NCBI GenBank assembly: GCA_027858455.1
Contig: JAQICQ010000128.1
Span: forward strand, 1-20,857
Direction: 5' to 3'
DNA: 20,857 nt
Source: Elusimicrobiota bacterium
GTDB lineage: Bacteria > CG03 > SLGR01 > JAGXOG01
Under the pieces are notes generated by a model. The model searched no databases and had not been told where the DNA came from. It was given only the letters and a program-made list of their open reading frames with translations. Shown one piece after another: positions 13,949-20,857 of the stretch (positions are counted from its first letter, which is position 1; the number at the start of each line of letters is the position of its first letter). A program made the translations under genes and the position numbers.

Positions 13949-14347
13949 TTACCACACATATAATAATACTTCACCGCCTAAACGGTTTTTCCTGCATTCT
14001 TTATCTGTCATAAGCCCTCTGGAAGTTGATATAACAGCCCGGCCAAGTCCTTCAATAACTTTCGGTATTTCCTCTATCCCGACATATTGTCTCTTTCCGG
14101 GGCGGGATCTGCGTTTTAATTCTCTTATTACAGAATCTCCTTCAGGAGTATATTTTAAACTTACCCTCAGGGTCCCCTGGACTTTATCTTCAATAACTTC
14201 GTAATTGGCTATATAACCTTCTTCCTTTAATAACCGCGCAATCTCCTGTTTTACCTTGGAGAGCGGAATATCAAGCTCGCTCTTCTTTCTCATAAGAGCG
14301 TTATTTATCCGGCATATCATATCCGCTATAGTATCAGTAACTACCAT
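13949..14347 (-). CDS. rpsH: 30S ribosomal protein S8
   Basis: A 132-residue central-domain 16S rRNA-binding protein. It begins MVVTDTIADMICRINNALMRKK, contains YTPEGDSVIRELKRRSRPGKRQYV and ends with the canonical STSRGLMTDKECRKNRLGGEVLLYVW before TAA. The start overlaps the last bases of rpsN by 7. In enterobacteria S8 represses the spc operon through a site near rplE; I did not identify such a fold here. Length and ending match the family well. Confidence 0.98.
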   Translation of the reverse strand: MVVTDTIADMICRINNALMRKKSELDIPLSKVKQEIARLLKEEGYIANYEVIEDKVQGTLRVSLKYTPEGDSVIRELKRRSRPGKRQYVGIEEIPKVIEGLGRAVISTSRGLMTDKECRKNRLGGEVLLYVW

Positions 14348-14526
14348 GATGACTTAACCACCCCCGGGATTTTTCCTACCGACGATAAATTCCTAAAACA
14401 TATCCGGCAAAGGCCGAAATCTCTCATATATCCTCTGGGACGGCCGCAAATATTACACCGGTTATAATTTCTAACCTTGTATTTTGAGACCCTCTCCTGT
14501 TTAACTTTAAGCGCTTTTCTTACCAT
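14341..14526 (-). CDS. rpsN: 30S ribosomal protein S14, type Z (zinc-binding)
   Basis: A 61-residue protein of the short zinc-binding S14 class. The four cysteines lie in CNIC (25-28) and CRIC (40-43), separated by GRPRGYMRDFGL. The C-terminus GVVKSSW followed by TAG is the usual S14Z ending, so TAG acts as a true stop here. The start overlaps the rplE end by 20 bases, the longest ribosomal-gene overlap in the window, which implies coupled translation. S14 joins late in 30S head assembly. Confidence 0.98.
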   Translation of the reverse strand: MVRKALKVKQERVSKYKVRNYNRCNICGRPRGYMRDFGLCRICFRNLSSVGKIPGVVKSSW

Positions 14527-15088
14527 TTGAACTCCTATTCTCTTTAAAAGGAAATCCCATCATAACCAGCATTTTCTCCGAAAGCTCCCGGTCAAGCTTA
14601 TCGGTAACTATAGTTATGCCTATTCCTTTAATATGTTTAATATTGTCTGCGTCTATTTCCGGAAATACAGATTCATCTTTTAATCCTATTGTTAAATTAC
14701 CGTATCTGTCAAACCCTCTTTTCAAACCGTCAAAATCCCTTATACGCGGGAAAACCACCCTTAATAACTTTTCCATAAAATCATACATCTTGCTGCCGCG
14801 CAGGGTTACACAACACCCTATAGGATCTTTTTCTTTCAGGTCAAAATTAGATATAGATTTTTTTGCTTTTGTAACTACCGGTTTTAACCCGGTTATTTTT
14901 GCCATATCTTTTTTGGCCTCTTCTAATACCGTTTTATCGTCCTTTGCCTTTTTTAAACCCATATTGACAATGATTTTTTTCAGCTGCGGCACATCATGCA
15001 TATTTCCGGTCGCAGTTTCCTTTTGCAATTTGGGCATTACGTCTTTAATATATCTCTTATATAAATCTGATTTAATCTTCTTGGCCAT
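14507..15088 (-). CDS. rplE: 50S ribosomal protein L5
   Basis: A 193-residue 5S rRNA-binding protein of the central protuberance, contacting P-site tRNA and S13. Signatures are VPQLKKIIVNMGL near 34-46, GCCVTLRGSKMYDFMEKLL, PRIRDFDGLKRGFDRYGNLTIG and IKGIGITIVTD near the end. The start MAKKIKSDLYKRY (ATG 15086-15088) is preferred because it follows the rplX stop by 2 bases with GGGGAGA upstream. An ATG 24 bases earlier would overlap rplX and lacks a good SD. A short polar tail follows the usual end GFPFKE. Confidence 0.96.
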   Translation of the reverse strand: MAKKIKSDLYKRYIKDVMPKLQKETATGNMHDVPQLKKIIVNMGLKKAKDDKTVLEEAKKDMAKITGLKPVVTKAKKSISNFDLKEKDPIGCCVTLRGSKMYDFMEKLLRVVFPRIRDFDGLKRGFDRYGNLTIGLKDESVFPEIDADNIKHIKGIGITIVTDKLDRELSEKMLVMMGFPFKENRSSNGKKSA

Positions 15089-15090
15089 TA

Positions 15091-15402
15091 TTAAACTATC
15101 ATCTCCCCGCATTTCTTACATATCCTTACTTTCTCGCCGTCGGTCAGACGGTCAAAATTAATCCTGGTTGCATTTGAACACTTGGGACATATAACCTGGA
15201 TATTAGACGTATTGACCGGCGTTTCTTTTTCAACTACTCCTCCGGGATTTGTCTGAGAAGGCCGGGTATGCACTTTTGCAAGATTTAATTTAGAAATCAA
15301 TGCTCTCTTTCCGCCCTCTATTATCTTAACTACTTCTCCCGTCTTCCCTTTGTCTTTACCGGTTTTTATAATTACATTATCGTTCTTTTTTATTTTATAC
15401 AT
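15091..15402 (-). CDS. rplX: 50S ribosomal protein L24
   Basis: A 103-residue assembly initiator that binds 23S rRNA near the tunnel exit. The KOW motif is at the start (NDNVIIKTGKDKGKTGEVVKI, about 6-26), followed by HTRPSQTNPGGVVEKETPV. The C-terminal third has CPKC (about 72-75) and CKKC (about 95-98), a zinc-ribbon-like pair that many but not all L24 proteins keep. The ATG overlaps the rplN TAA as TAATG. It ends with TAA just before rplE. Confidence 0.97.
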   Translation of the reverse strand: MYKIKKNDNVIIKTGKDKGKTGEVVKIIEGGKRALISKLNLAKVHTRPSQTNPGGVVEKETPVNTSNIQVICPKCSNATRINFDRLTDGEKVRICKKCGEMIV

Positions 15403-15770
15403 TAAAGTACCTCCGGAGCAAGCGATATTATCTTCGTAAAACCTTTATCGCGAATTTCACCGGCGATCGGCCCAAAAATTCTTGTGGCTACCGGCTCCTG
15501 TTTCTCGTCTATTATAACTACACCGTTATCGCCAAAACGAAGTATCGTGCCGTCGTCTCTGTGGATGGCGTATTTGGTCCTGACAACTACCGCCCGGACA
15601 ACTTCCCCCCGGGATATTTCGCCGTGGGGAACCGCTACTTTAACAGTTCCGACTATCATATCTCCCACCGAAGCGTATCTTCTTTTTGAACCGCCGAGAA
15701 CCTTTATGCATAAAAGCTTTCTGGCTCCGGAATTATCCACTACCTGTAAAAGACTCTCTGCCTGAATCAT
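15402..15770 (-). CDS. rplN: 50S ribosomal protein L14
   Basis: A 122-residue protein, the standard length, at the subunit interface. It starts MIQAESLLQVVDNSGARKLLCIKVLGG and ends in the canonical ATRIFGPIAGEIRDKGFTKIISLAPEVL. The ATG overlaps the rpsQ TGA as ATGA, and its TAA overlaps the rplX ATG, so three genes are chained by stop/start fusions. It is one of the most conserved proteins in the window, with no anomalies. Confidence 0.99.
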   Translation of the reverse strand: MIQAESLLQVVDNSGARKLLCIKVLGGSKRRYASVGDMIVGTVKVAVPHGEISRGEVVRAVVVRTKYAIHRDDGTILRFGDNGVVIIDEKQEPVATRIFGPIAGEIRDKGFTKIISLAPEVL

Positions 15771-16030
15771 TCTTTATTCCTTACTTCTACCACTCTCCAT
15801 CTTTTTAATTTGCTCATAGGGCGGGTCTCTTCTATTACAACCAGATCCCCGGTTTTTGAAATATCCTTCTCATCATGAGCATAAAATTTTTTATGTTTCT
15901 TAATAACTTTTTTATAGAGCGGGTCGCGAAAACGCTTCTCGGACTCAACAACCCTGGTCTTATCCATCTTATCGCTTATTACAACTCCGCGTATTTTTTT
16001 TCTTGATGTAGTTTTATATTCTTTATTCAT
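15767..16030 (-). CDS. rpsQ: 30S ribosomal protein S17
   Basis: An 87-residue OB-fold protein binding 16S rRNA helices 7 and 11. Signatures are RGVVISDKMDKTRVV (14-28), the DPLYKKVIKKHKKFYAHDE stretch and GDLVVIEETRPMSKLKRWRVVEV at the end. The start overlaps the rpmC end by 8 bases. It stops at TGA fused with the rplN ATG, another case of TGA used for termination. Confidence 0.98.
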   Translation of the reverse strand: MNKEYKTTSRKKIRGVVISDKMDKTRVVESEKRFRDPLYKKVIKKHKKFYAHDEKDISKTGDLVVIEETRPMSKLKRWRVVEVRNKE

Positions 16031-16220
16031 TTTCTTTCTCGCGTATTACCGTCAATAACCTTGCTATATCTCTCTTTATCTGCCTTATTCTGATCGGATT
16101 TTTAAGCGTGCCTGTAGCATGCTGGAACCTTAATTCTAAAAATCCATTTCTTAAATCTTTAAGCTTGGTTTCAAGTTCCCGTTGAGTCTCTTTCCTTAAT
16201 TCTTTAGCCTTTAAAACCAT
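16023..16220 (-). CDS. rpmC: 50S ribosomal protein L29
   Basis: A 65-residue helical hairpin protein near the tunnel exit, part of the signal-recognition-particle docking site with L23. It shows the family pattern KAKELRKETQRELETKLKDL, then LRFQHATGTLKNPIRIRQIKRDIARLLTV. The ATG overlaps the rplP TAA as TAATG and the 3' end overlaps rpsQ by 8 bases. Normal length. Confidence 0.97.
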   Translation of the reverse strand: MVLKAKELRKETQRELETKLKDLRNGFLELRFQHATGTLKNPIRIRQIKRDIARLLTVIREKENE

Positions 16221-16636
16221 TATTCGTATTTACCTCTTTCTACAAACTTACATTTAATCGGCATCTTTGCCGCCGCCCTTTTCATTGCTATTTTTGCGTT
16301 ATCATAATCTAATCCTGCAAGTTCAAGCATCACTCTTCCCGGCTTAACTCTTGCTACATACTCCTCAACCATACCTTTTCCTTTACCCATCCGAGTCTCT
16401 GCCGGCTGAGCTGTTACAGGATGATCGGGAAATATCCTTATCCATACTTTCCCCCCCCGTTTCATAAAATGAGTCAAAGCTACTCTGGAAGCTTCAATCT
16501 GCCGTTCTGTAATCCAGGCCGGCTCCATAGCTTTTAAACCGAACCGCCCGAAATTCACCTTGCTCCCCCGCAAAGCTTTGCCTTTCATCCGGCCGCGGTG
16601 TTTCTTTCTGAATTTAACTTTTTTAGGTCTTAGCAT
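16220..16636 (-). CDS. rplP: 50S ribosomal protein L16
   Basis: A 138-residue protein organising the A-site tRNA region and late 50S assembly. It starts MLRPKKVKFRKKHRGRMKGKA and contains FGLKAMEPAWITERQIEASR, GGKVWIRIFPDHPVTAQPAETRMGKGKG and the PGRVMLELAG end region. The start lies 14 bases inside the end of rpsC, suggesting coupling. The end is fused to rpmC by TAATG. Complete and typical. Confidence 0.98.
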   Translation of the reverse strand: MLRPKKVKFRKKHRGRMKGKALRGSKVNFGRFGLKAMEPAWITERQIEASRVALTHFMKRGGKVWIRIFPDHPVTAQPAETRMGKGKGMVEEYVARVKPGRVMLELAGLDYDNAKIAMKRAAAKMPIKCKFVERGKYE

Positions 16637-17279
16637 TTTCTTCCCCGTTTATATCATCATATATTTCACCGTTAAAGACCCATACTTTAATTCCTATATT
16701 GCCGTAGGTAGTATTAGCTTCACAAAACCCGTAATCAATATCCGCCCTGATTGTCTGCAGCGGGACACGCCCTTCTTTTACCCATTCTGTCCGGGCAATT
16801 TCGGCGCCGTTAAGACGCCCGCTTACGCATATCTTTACGCCTTTGACTCCTTCGCGGCTGGTTCTGTAAAGGGCCCTTTTTATAACCGAACGAAATCTCA
16901 TTTTTTTCTCCAGGGCCTTGGCGATGCTGTTAGCAATAATGTATGCATCAGTTTGAGGATTTTTAATATGCTTGATATTAACTATACTTCTCTTGCCGGT
17001 CATGTCCTCTATTTCGTCCTTAATCGCTTCTACTTCCGACCCGCCTTTACCTATTATAACTCCGGGGCGGTCAGTGTGAATGGTAACTCTCACATTATCA
17101 CCCATCCGTTCAATATCTATACGCGATATCCCGGCATTTTCTACCCTTCCCCTTACAAACTTTCTTATCTGGTCGTCTTCTTTTATTAAACGCGGCATCT
17201 CTTTGGGATTAAACCAGCGCGATCTCCAGGTTTTATTAACTCCAAGCCTGAATGCTATCGGATTTACTTTTTGGCCCAT
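16623..17279 (-). CDS. rpsC: 30S ribosomal protein S3
   Basis: A 218-residue protein of the mRNA entry channel with helicase-related function. It begins MGQKVNPIAFRLGVNKTWRSRWF; the KH domain carries RPGVIIGKGGSEVE (about 73-86). The C-terminal domain has GVKGVKICVSGRLNGAEIAR and EGRVPLQTIRADIDYG. Upstream is a 44-base gap after rplV, one of the larger gaps in the S10 block, with no clear signal. It overlaps rplP by 14 bases. Confidence 0.98.
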   Translation of the reverse strand: MGQKVNPIAFRLGVNKTWRSRWFNPKEMPRLIKEDDQIRKFVRGRVENAGISRIDIERMGDNVRVTIHTDRPGVIIGKGGSEVEAIKDEIEDMTGKRSIVNIKHIKNPQTDAYIIANSIAKALEKKMRFRSVIKRALYRTSREGVKGVKICVSGRLNGAEIARTEWVKEGRVPLQTIRADIDYGFCEANTTYGNIGIKVWVFNGEIYDDINGEENAKT

Positions 17280-17323
17280 TATTTCTTTAACCTCGTATTT
17301 AATCTCGTGAAAATTGTCATCTT

Positions 17324-17647
17324 TTAATTTCCTACTTCTATCTCTATATGCGCCGACGGACGCTTATATATATCGGCACGGCCCATTGCCCTGGGACGCA
17401 ACCTCTTAAGAGCCGGCCCCTGGCCTACCCAGGCTTTCTTTACTTTAATTTTTTCTACTATGTCCTGGGCGTCGCCGTTGGCAACCGCCGACTTCAATAA
17501 TTTCAATACCGGAACTGCCGCCCGTTTATTAATTACACCGAGGACAGCGTAAGCCTCGCTTACTTTTTTACCGCGTATCTTGCCCAGCACAATATTAACC
17601 TTCCTGGGACTCATACGAATATATTTAACTTTTGCCTTTGCTATCAT
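17324..17647 (-). CDS. rplV: 50S ribosomal protein L22
   Basis: A 107-residue protein lining the exit tunnel; its beta-hairpin forms part of the constriction. Signatures are YIRMSPRKVNIVLGKIRGKKV (9-29), KLLKSAVANG and the hairpin/C-terminal KRLRPRAMGRADIYKRPSAHIEIEV. It starts 4 bases after the rpsS stop and ends with TAA. No unusual insertions in the tunnel hairpin. Confidence 0.98.
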   Translation of the reverse strand: MIAKAKVKYIRMSPRKVNIVLGKIRGKKVSEAYAVLGVINKRAAVPVLKLLKSAVANGDAQDIVEKIKVKKAWVGQGPALKRLRPRAMGRADIYKRPSAHIEIEVGN

Positions 17648-17651
17648 AATG

Positions 17652-17942
17652 CTACTCTTCTGTTTCTTCTAATTCTTTTGAATGCGCCGCTCCGTGTCCG
17701 CTGAAAAATCTTGTCGGAGAAAATTCCCCCAGCCTGTGTCCCACCATATCTTCAGTCACGCTGACTTTAATAAATTTTTTTCCGTTGTGAACCGGTATAG
17801 TCAAACCGACAAAATCCGGTATAACCATTGAACTTCTGGAAAAAGTTCTGTCGGTTATCTTTTTGCCCGACTCGCGGGCGCGGCGAATTTTTTTCATTAA
17901 ACTCTCTGCGACAAAGGGTCCCTTTTTAGTAGATCTACCCAT
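17652..17942 (-). CDS. rpsS: 30S ribosomal protein S19
   Basis: A 96-residue head protein forming a pair with S13. It begins MGRSTKKGPFVAESLMKKI and contains RSSMVIPDFVGLTIPVHNGKKFIKV and VGHRLGEFSPTRFFSGHGAA. The C-terminal tail is acidic (KELEETEE) rather than the more common lysine-rich one, a minor oddity. It ends with TAG and starts 4 bases after rplB. Confidence 0.98.
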   Translation of the reverse strand: MGRSTKKGPFVAESLMKKIRRARESGKKITDRTFSRSSMVIPDFVGLTIPVHNGKKFIKVSVTEDMVGHRLGEFSPTRFFSGHGAAHSKELEETEE

Positions 17943-17946
17943 TATA

Positions 17947-18780
17947 TTATTTTTTCCTCTTCTTTTTCCTTCTTAATATCAGTTTTTCCGAGGGCTTATT
18001 CTTATTGCGGGTTTTTACCCCTTTACATTTCTTGCCCCACGGAGTTGACGGGAGATTATTCCCCTTGCTCTTTCCCCGGCCTCCGCCGTGCGGATGGTCA
18101 ACTGCGTTCATAGCCGTTCCTCTGACTTTAGGCCTTCTCCCCCTGTGTCTGGTAGAACCGGCTGACCCCAGTTTTATTTTATAATGATCGGAATTACCCA
18201 TAGTGCCTATTGTACCCATACAATTTTTATTAACCAGCCGGACTTCCCCCGAAGGCATCTTCAACTGCGCATGATTCCCTTCTTTAGCCATAAGTACAGC
18301 ATTGGCGCCTGCGCTTCTTACCAAAATCCCGCCACCGCCTGGTTTAAGTTCAACATTATGTACAACGGTGCCGTCAGGCAGATTTTTAAGTTTCCTTGTA
18401 TTTCCCACAGTCAGTTCGGCGTCCGGGCCGCTCTCTACAATATCCCCTACCTTTAACCCTTTTGGATGAAGTATATACGCTTTTTTACCGTCTTCATATT
18501 TAATAAGCGCAATATTCGCGGAACGGTTCGGGTCATATTCTACAGAAATAACCTCTGCCTTTCCGGCACGGAGTCTTTTAAAATCTATAATTCTTAATTT
18601 CTGTTTACTTCCTCCCCCCCGGTGCCTTATAGTAATTCTACCGTGAGAATTCCGCCCTCCTGTTTTCTTTTTAGGCATGGTGAGAGATTTCTCAGGTTTA
18701 TTCTTAGTTATTTCAATTTTATCTACCCGTGTTCTTATTCTCCTTGCCGGGTTTAACGGTCTGTATCTTTTAATTGCCAT
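17947..18780 (-). CDS. rplB: 50S ribosomal protein L2
   Basis: A 277-residue core protein needed for subunit joining and peptidyl transferase structure. Signatures are GGRNSHGRITIRHRGGGSKQ (41-60), the OB/SH3 domains, and near the C-terminus VRGTAMNAVDHPHGGGRGKS, whose HPHGGG includes the conserved histidine near the peptidyl transferase centre. A lysine/arginine-rich tail (RRKKKRKK) closes the protein. It starts 3 bases after rplW and ends with TAA. Confidence 0.99.
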   Translation of the reverse strand: MAIKRYRPLNPARRIRTRVDKIEITKNKPEKSLTMPKKKTGGRNSHGRITIRHRGGGSKQKLRIIDFKRLRAGKAEVISVEYDPNRSANIALIKYEDGKKAYILHPKGLKVGDIVESGPDAELTVGNTRKLKNLPDGTVVHNVELKPGGGGILVRSAGANAVLMAKEGNHAQLKMPSGEVRLVNKNCMGTIGTMGNSDHYKIKLGSAGSTRHRGRRPKVRGTAMNAVDHPHGGGRGKSKGNNLPSTPWGKKCKGVKTRNKNKPSEKLILRRKKKRKK

Positions 18781-18783
18781 GTT

Positions 18784-19083
18784 TTAAGGACCTTCCATTA
18801 ATTTAATTCTTTCGCCCTGCTCAAGGGTTACTATTGCTTTCTTTCTTTTAGGGGTAAAACCTTCAAATTTGCCCATTCTTTTTAATTTAGGCCGGACATT
18901 TAATGTATGAACATTTTTTACCTTGACACCAAAAATCTCGATGACTGCTTTTCTTATCTTGCCTTTTGTCGCTTGCGGACTTACAAAAAAGCTATACTTA
19001 TTGTAATTCATCCGTTCGCCGGTTGATTTTTCAGTTATTACCGGTCCCTTTATAACATTATATAATGATGATATTTTTGTCAC
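18784..19083 (-). CDS. rplW: 50S ribosomal protein L23
   Basis: A 99-residue tunnel-exit protein that docks trigger factor and SRP. The GTG at 19081-19083 is chosen as start: it overlaps the rplD TGA as GTGA, has CGAGGAA five bases upstream and gives MTKISSLYNVIKGPVITEKS, the usual beginning. An ATG at 19116 would overlap rplD by 37 bases and add 11 unconserved residues. Further signatures are NKYSFFVSPQATKGKIRKAV and VKVKNVHTLNVRPKLKRMG. Confidence 0.95.
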   Translation of the reverse strand: MTKISSLYNVIKGPVITEKSTGERMNYNKYSFFVSPQATKGKIRKAVIEIFGVKVKNVHTLNVRPKLKRMGKFEGFTPKRKKAIVTLEQGERIKLMEGP

Positions 19084-19688
19084 TTTATTCCTCGCTCCGC
19101 TATAAAACTTTCCCATGCTGCTTTTGTAAATATTAAATTTTTATTCATTAAAACCAGATAAGCATTTATATCCGAGACTGTCTTAATTGTCAAAAATTTA
19201 ATATTCCGAAAAGGCCTTACAATCTCGGCATCATAATCTTTCAAAAAAAGCAAAGTCTTGTTCTCTTTTTCCCCGTCTAGTATATCGTCAATAGCCTTCG
19301 CTGCCAAACGCGTCTTATTTTCTTCAAGTTCCAGGCTGTCTACGACTTTTATATTTTCTTCTTTTAAGCGGACAGCTATTGCCTGTACGAGAGCAAGCCT
19401 TTTTTTCTTTTTATTTATCTTCTTTTTATAATTTTCATTTCCGGTCGGCCCGAAGGTCACTCCTCCCCCTGTCCATATAGGCGACTGGCGCGCTCCTGCC
19501 CGGGCGCGGCCGGTTCCTTTCTGACGCCATGGTTTTTTGCCGCTGCCTGCTACCTCGCCTCTATCTTTGACCTTTGCGGTTCCCTGCCTTTTGTTGGACA
19601 GGTAACTGTTTATGACCTCGTGTAAAAAGGTTTTACTTATCTTAATATCTTTAACTTTTTTTGTTATTTTTGGTGTTGAAATTTTCAT
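19080..19688 (-). CDS. rplD: 50S ribosomal protein L4
   Basis: A 202-residue protein whose extended loop reaches the exit tunnel. The loop region reads GSGKKPWRQKGTGRARAGAR followed by SPIWTGGGVTFGP, as in the family. In E. coli L4 also represses its own operon; no leader is available here to judge that. The ATG shares a base with the rplC TAA (TAATG). It ends with TGA inside a GTGA junction with rplW. Confidence 0.98.
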   Translation of the reverse strand: MKISTPKITKKVKDIKISKTFLHEVINSYLSNKRQGTAKVKDRGEVAGSGKKPWRQKGTGRARAGARQSPIWTGGGVTFGPTGNENYKKKINKKKKRLALVQAIAVRLKEENIKVVDSLELEENKTRLAAKAIDDILDGEKENKTLLFLKDYDAEIVRPFRNIKFLTIKTVSDINAYLVLMNKNLIFTKAAWESFIAERGIK

Positions 19689-20305
19689 TATCCTGTCTGC
19701 ACTTTTTTAATAAATACTACATTCTTTCCGGCGCCGGGAACCGACCCTTTAACTGCTATCAAGTTTTTTGCGGGATCCTTATCTACAATCTCTAAATTTT
19801 TGGAAATTACCGACTCTCCGCCTTTCCGCCCGGCCATCTTTAAACCCGGCCATACTCTGCTGGGATCACTTGACTGACCGATAGACCCCGGGATGCGGTG
19901 GCTTCTTGAACCGTGGCCCGCAGGCCCCCCGCTAAATCCCCATCTTTTCATAACTCCGGCAAAACCTTTCCCCTTAGACTTACCTTTAATGTCTACAATG
20001 TCGCCGTTCTTAAATATTTCTATACCTATTTTTGTTCCGGCCTTAGGGGCGCCGTCTTTTGACGAATCCCATTTTACTTCCTTTAAATATTTTACAGGCG
20101 GAATATTTTTGCTCTCTAAATACCCTCTAATTGATTTATTTAACTTATTCTCTTTAATTTCACCGAAGCCGATCTGGACTTTTCCTTCTTTTACATCACC
20201 TATATAGCAGGGCTCGCAATATATGAGAGTAACCCCTACCGAAGCCCCTTTATCATCAAAGAGCCTGGTCATCCCTAATTTTTTACCTAAAATTCCTTCA
20301 ATCAT
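19688..20305 (-). CDS. rplC: 50S ribosomal protein L3
   Basis: A 205-residue early-assembly protein whose loop approaches the peptidyl transferase centre. It begins MIEGILGKKLGMTRLFDDKG; the central loop reads GFAGVMKRWGFSGGPAGHGS, then HRIPGSIGQSSDPSRVWPGLKMAGRKG, containing the glutamine that PrmB methylates in some bacteria. It starts 6 bases after the rpsJ stop. It ends with TAA fused to the rplD ATG. Normal length. Confidence 0.98.
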   Translation of the reverse strand: MIEGILGKKLGMTRLFDDKGASVGVTLIYCEPCYIGDVKEGKVQIGFGEIKENKLNKSIRGYLESKNIPPVKYLKEVKWDSSKDGAPKAGTKIGIEIFKNGDIVDIKGKSKGKGFAGVMKRWGFSGGPAGHGSRSHRIPGSIGQSSDPSRVWPGLKMAGRKGGESVISKNLEIVDKDPAKNLIAVKGSVPGAGKNVVFIKKVQTG

Positions 20306-20311
20306 TTCTAA

Positions 20312-20623
20312 TTACGCCTTTATTTCCACATCTATACCCGCAGGAAGCTCTAACTGGCCCAGCTCATCTACGGTATGGGATGTAGGCTTTTTAATATAGA
20401 TAAGCCTTTTATGTATCCTCATCTCAAACTGTTCCATTCCCCTTTTATCTACATGAGGAGATTTTAACACAGTATATTTCTTTGTCTGGGTCGGCAACAA
20501 AATAGGACCAGAGACCTGCGCCCCTGTTCTTATTATTGTATCTACTATGTTTTTAACCGATTTATCAAGCATACGATGATCGTATCCTTTAAGCTTTAGT
20601 TTAATTTTATTATTTTGTGCCAT
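20312..20623 (-). CDS. rpsJ: 30S ribosomal protein S10
   Basis: A 103-residue head protein, also the NusE component of transcription antitermination. Signatures are KLKLKGYDHRMLDKSVKNIV, GPILLPTQTKKYTVLKSPHVDK (near 40-61), REQFEMR-like MEQFEMRIHKRLI and the terminal LPAGIDVEIKA. It starts only 12 bases after the tuf stop and lacks a clear SD, so translation may be coupled to tuf. No terminator lies between tuf and rpsJ. Confidence 0.98.
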   Translation of the reverse strand: MAQNNKIKLKLKGYDHRMLDKSVKNIVDTIIRTGAQVSGPILLPTQTKKYTVLKSPHVDKRGMEQFEMRIHKRLIYIKKPTSHTVDELGQLELPAGIDVEIKA

Positions 20624-20635
20624 TTATATTTTTTC

Positions 20636-20857
20636 TTATTCAATCACTTCCGATACTACGCCGGCGCCTACCGTATGACCGCCTTCTCTTATCGCAAACC
20701 TTAATCCTTCTTCCATTGCAATTGGATCTATAAGTTCTCCCTCAAGCTCTACAATGTCTCCGGGCATTACCATCTCCCTGCCTTCGGCAAGTTTAACTAT
20801 TCCCGTTACATCTGTTGTCCGGAAAAAGAACTGCGGGCGGTATCCGCTGAAAAACGG
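20636..20857 (-). CDS. tuf: Elongation factor Tu (C-terminal part, cut by window edge)
   Basis: The last 73 codons of EF-Tu, domain 3, reading SGYRPQFFFRTTDVTG, then EMVMPGDIVELEGELIDPIA and the canonical EEGLRFAIREGGHTVGAGVV ending SEVIE, TAA. EF-Tu delivers aminoacyl-tRNA to the ribosome as a GTPase. Its GTPase domain lies outside the window. The tuf-rpsJ order suggests the str-type genes continue upstream and feed the same transcript. Confidence 0.98.
   Translation of the reverse strand, partial: PFFSGYRPQFFFRTTDVTGIVKLAEGREMVMPGDIVELEGELIDPIAMEEGLRFAIREGGHTVGAGVVSEVIE

Overview
The window is one long leftward (minus-strand) gene series from a bacterium with a moderately AT-rich genome. 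Reading in the direction of transcription (high to low coordinates), it runs from the 3' end of tuf through S10-type (rpsJ-rplC-D-W-B-rpsS-rplV-rpsC-rplP-rpmC-rpsQ), spc-type (rplN-X-E-rpsN-H-rplF-R-rpsE-rplO-secY) and alpha-type (adk-map-infA-rpmJ-rpsM-K-D-rpoA-rplQ) blocks. It continues without a visible break into a cell-elongation block (mreB-mreC-mreD-mrdA-rodA) and ends in the start of a TIGR03960-like radical SAM gene cut by the window edge. I see no plus-strand gene, tRNA, rRNA, mobile element, CRISPR array or convincing intrinsic terminator. The largest gene-free gap is about 124 bp.

Genes are packed with short gaps or 1-20 base overlaps. Many junctions are stop/start fusions: TAATG at rplC/rplD, rplP/rpmC, rplN/rplX and rplR/rpsE; ATGA at rpsQ/rplN and rplF/rplR; GTGA at rplD/rplW and rpsE/rplO. 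TGA and TAG both end genes whose C-termini look complete, so the standard bacterial code applies. S14, S4, L36, L24, Adk and PBP2 carry cysteine-based metal-site motifs. rpmD (L30) is missing from its usual place between rpsE and rplO. The full elongasome points to a rod-shaped, walled cell. I cannot name the phylum; an uncultivated diderm lineage (Omnitrophota or PVC-like) is only a guess.

What deserves a second look: (1) two adjacent ribosomal genes each have one in-frame stop just before a conserved C-terminal segment. These are TGA in rpsE (12700-12702), followed by 40 S5-like codons, and TAG in rplO (12146-12148), followed by 6 L15-like codons and a TAA fused to the secY ATG. (2) The mreB-mreC gap holds five 11-bp tandem repeats centred on TCCGGA, next to a 14-bp perfect palindrome. 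(3) A 40-codon open frame fills the mreC-mreD gap and ends in a TAATG junction with mreD. (4) L18 and L17 have unusually short N-termini, with family-like residues encoded upstream in frame but no ordinary start codon there. Otherwise this is a normal core-genome region. I found no obvious new multi-gene system.
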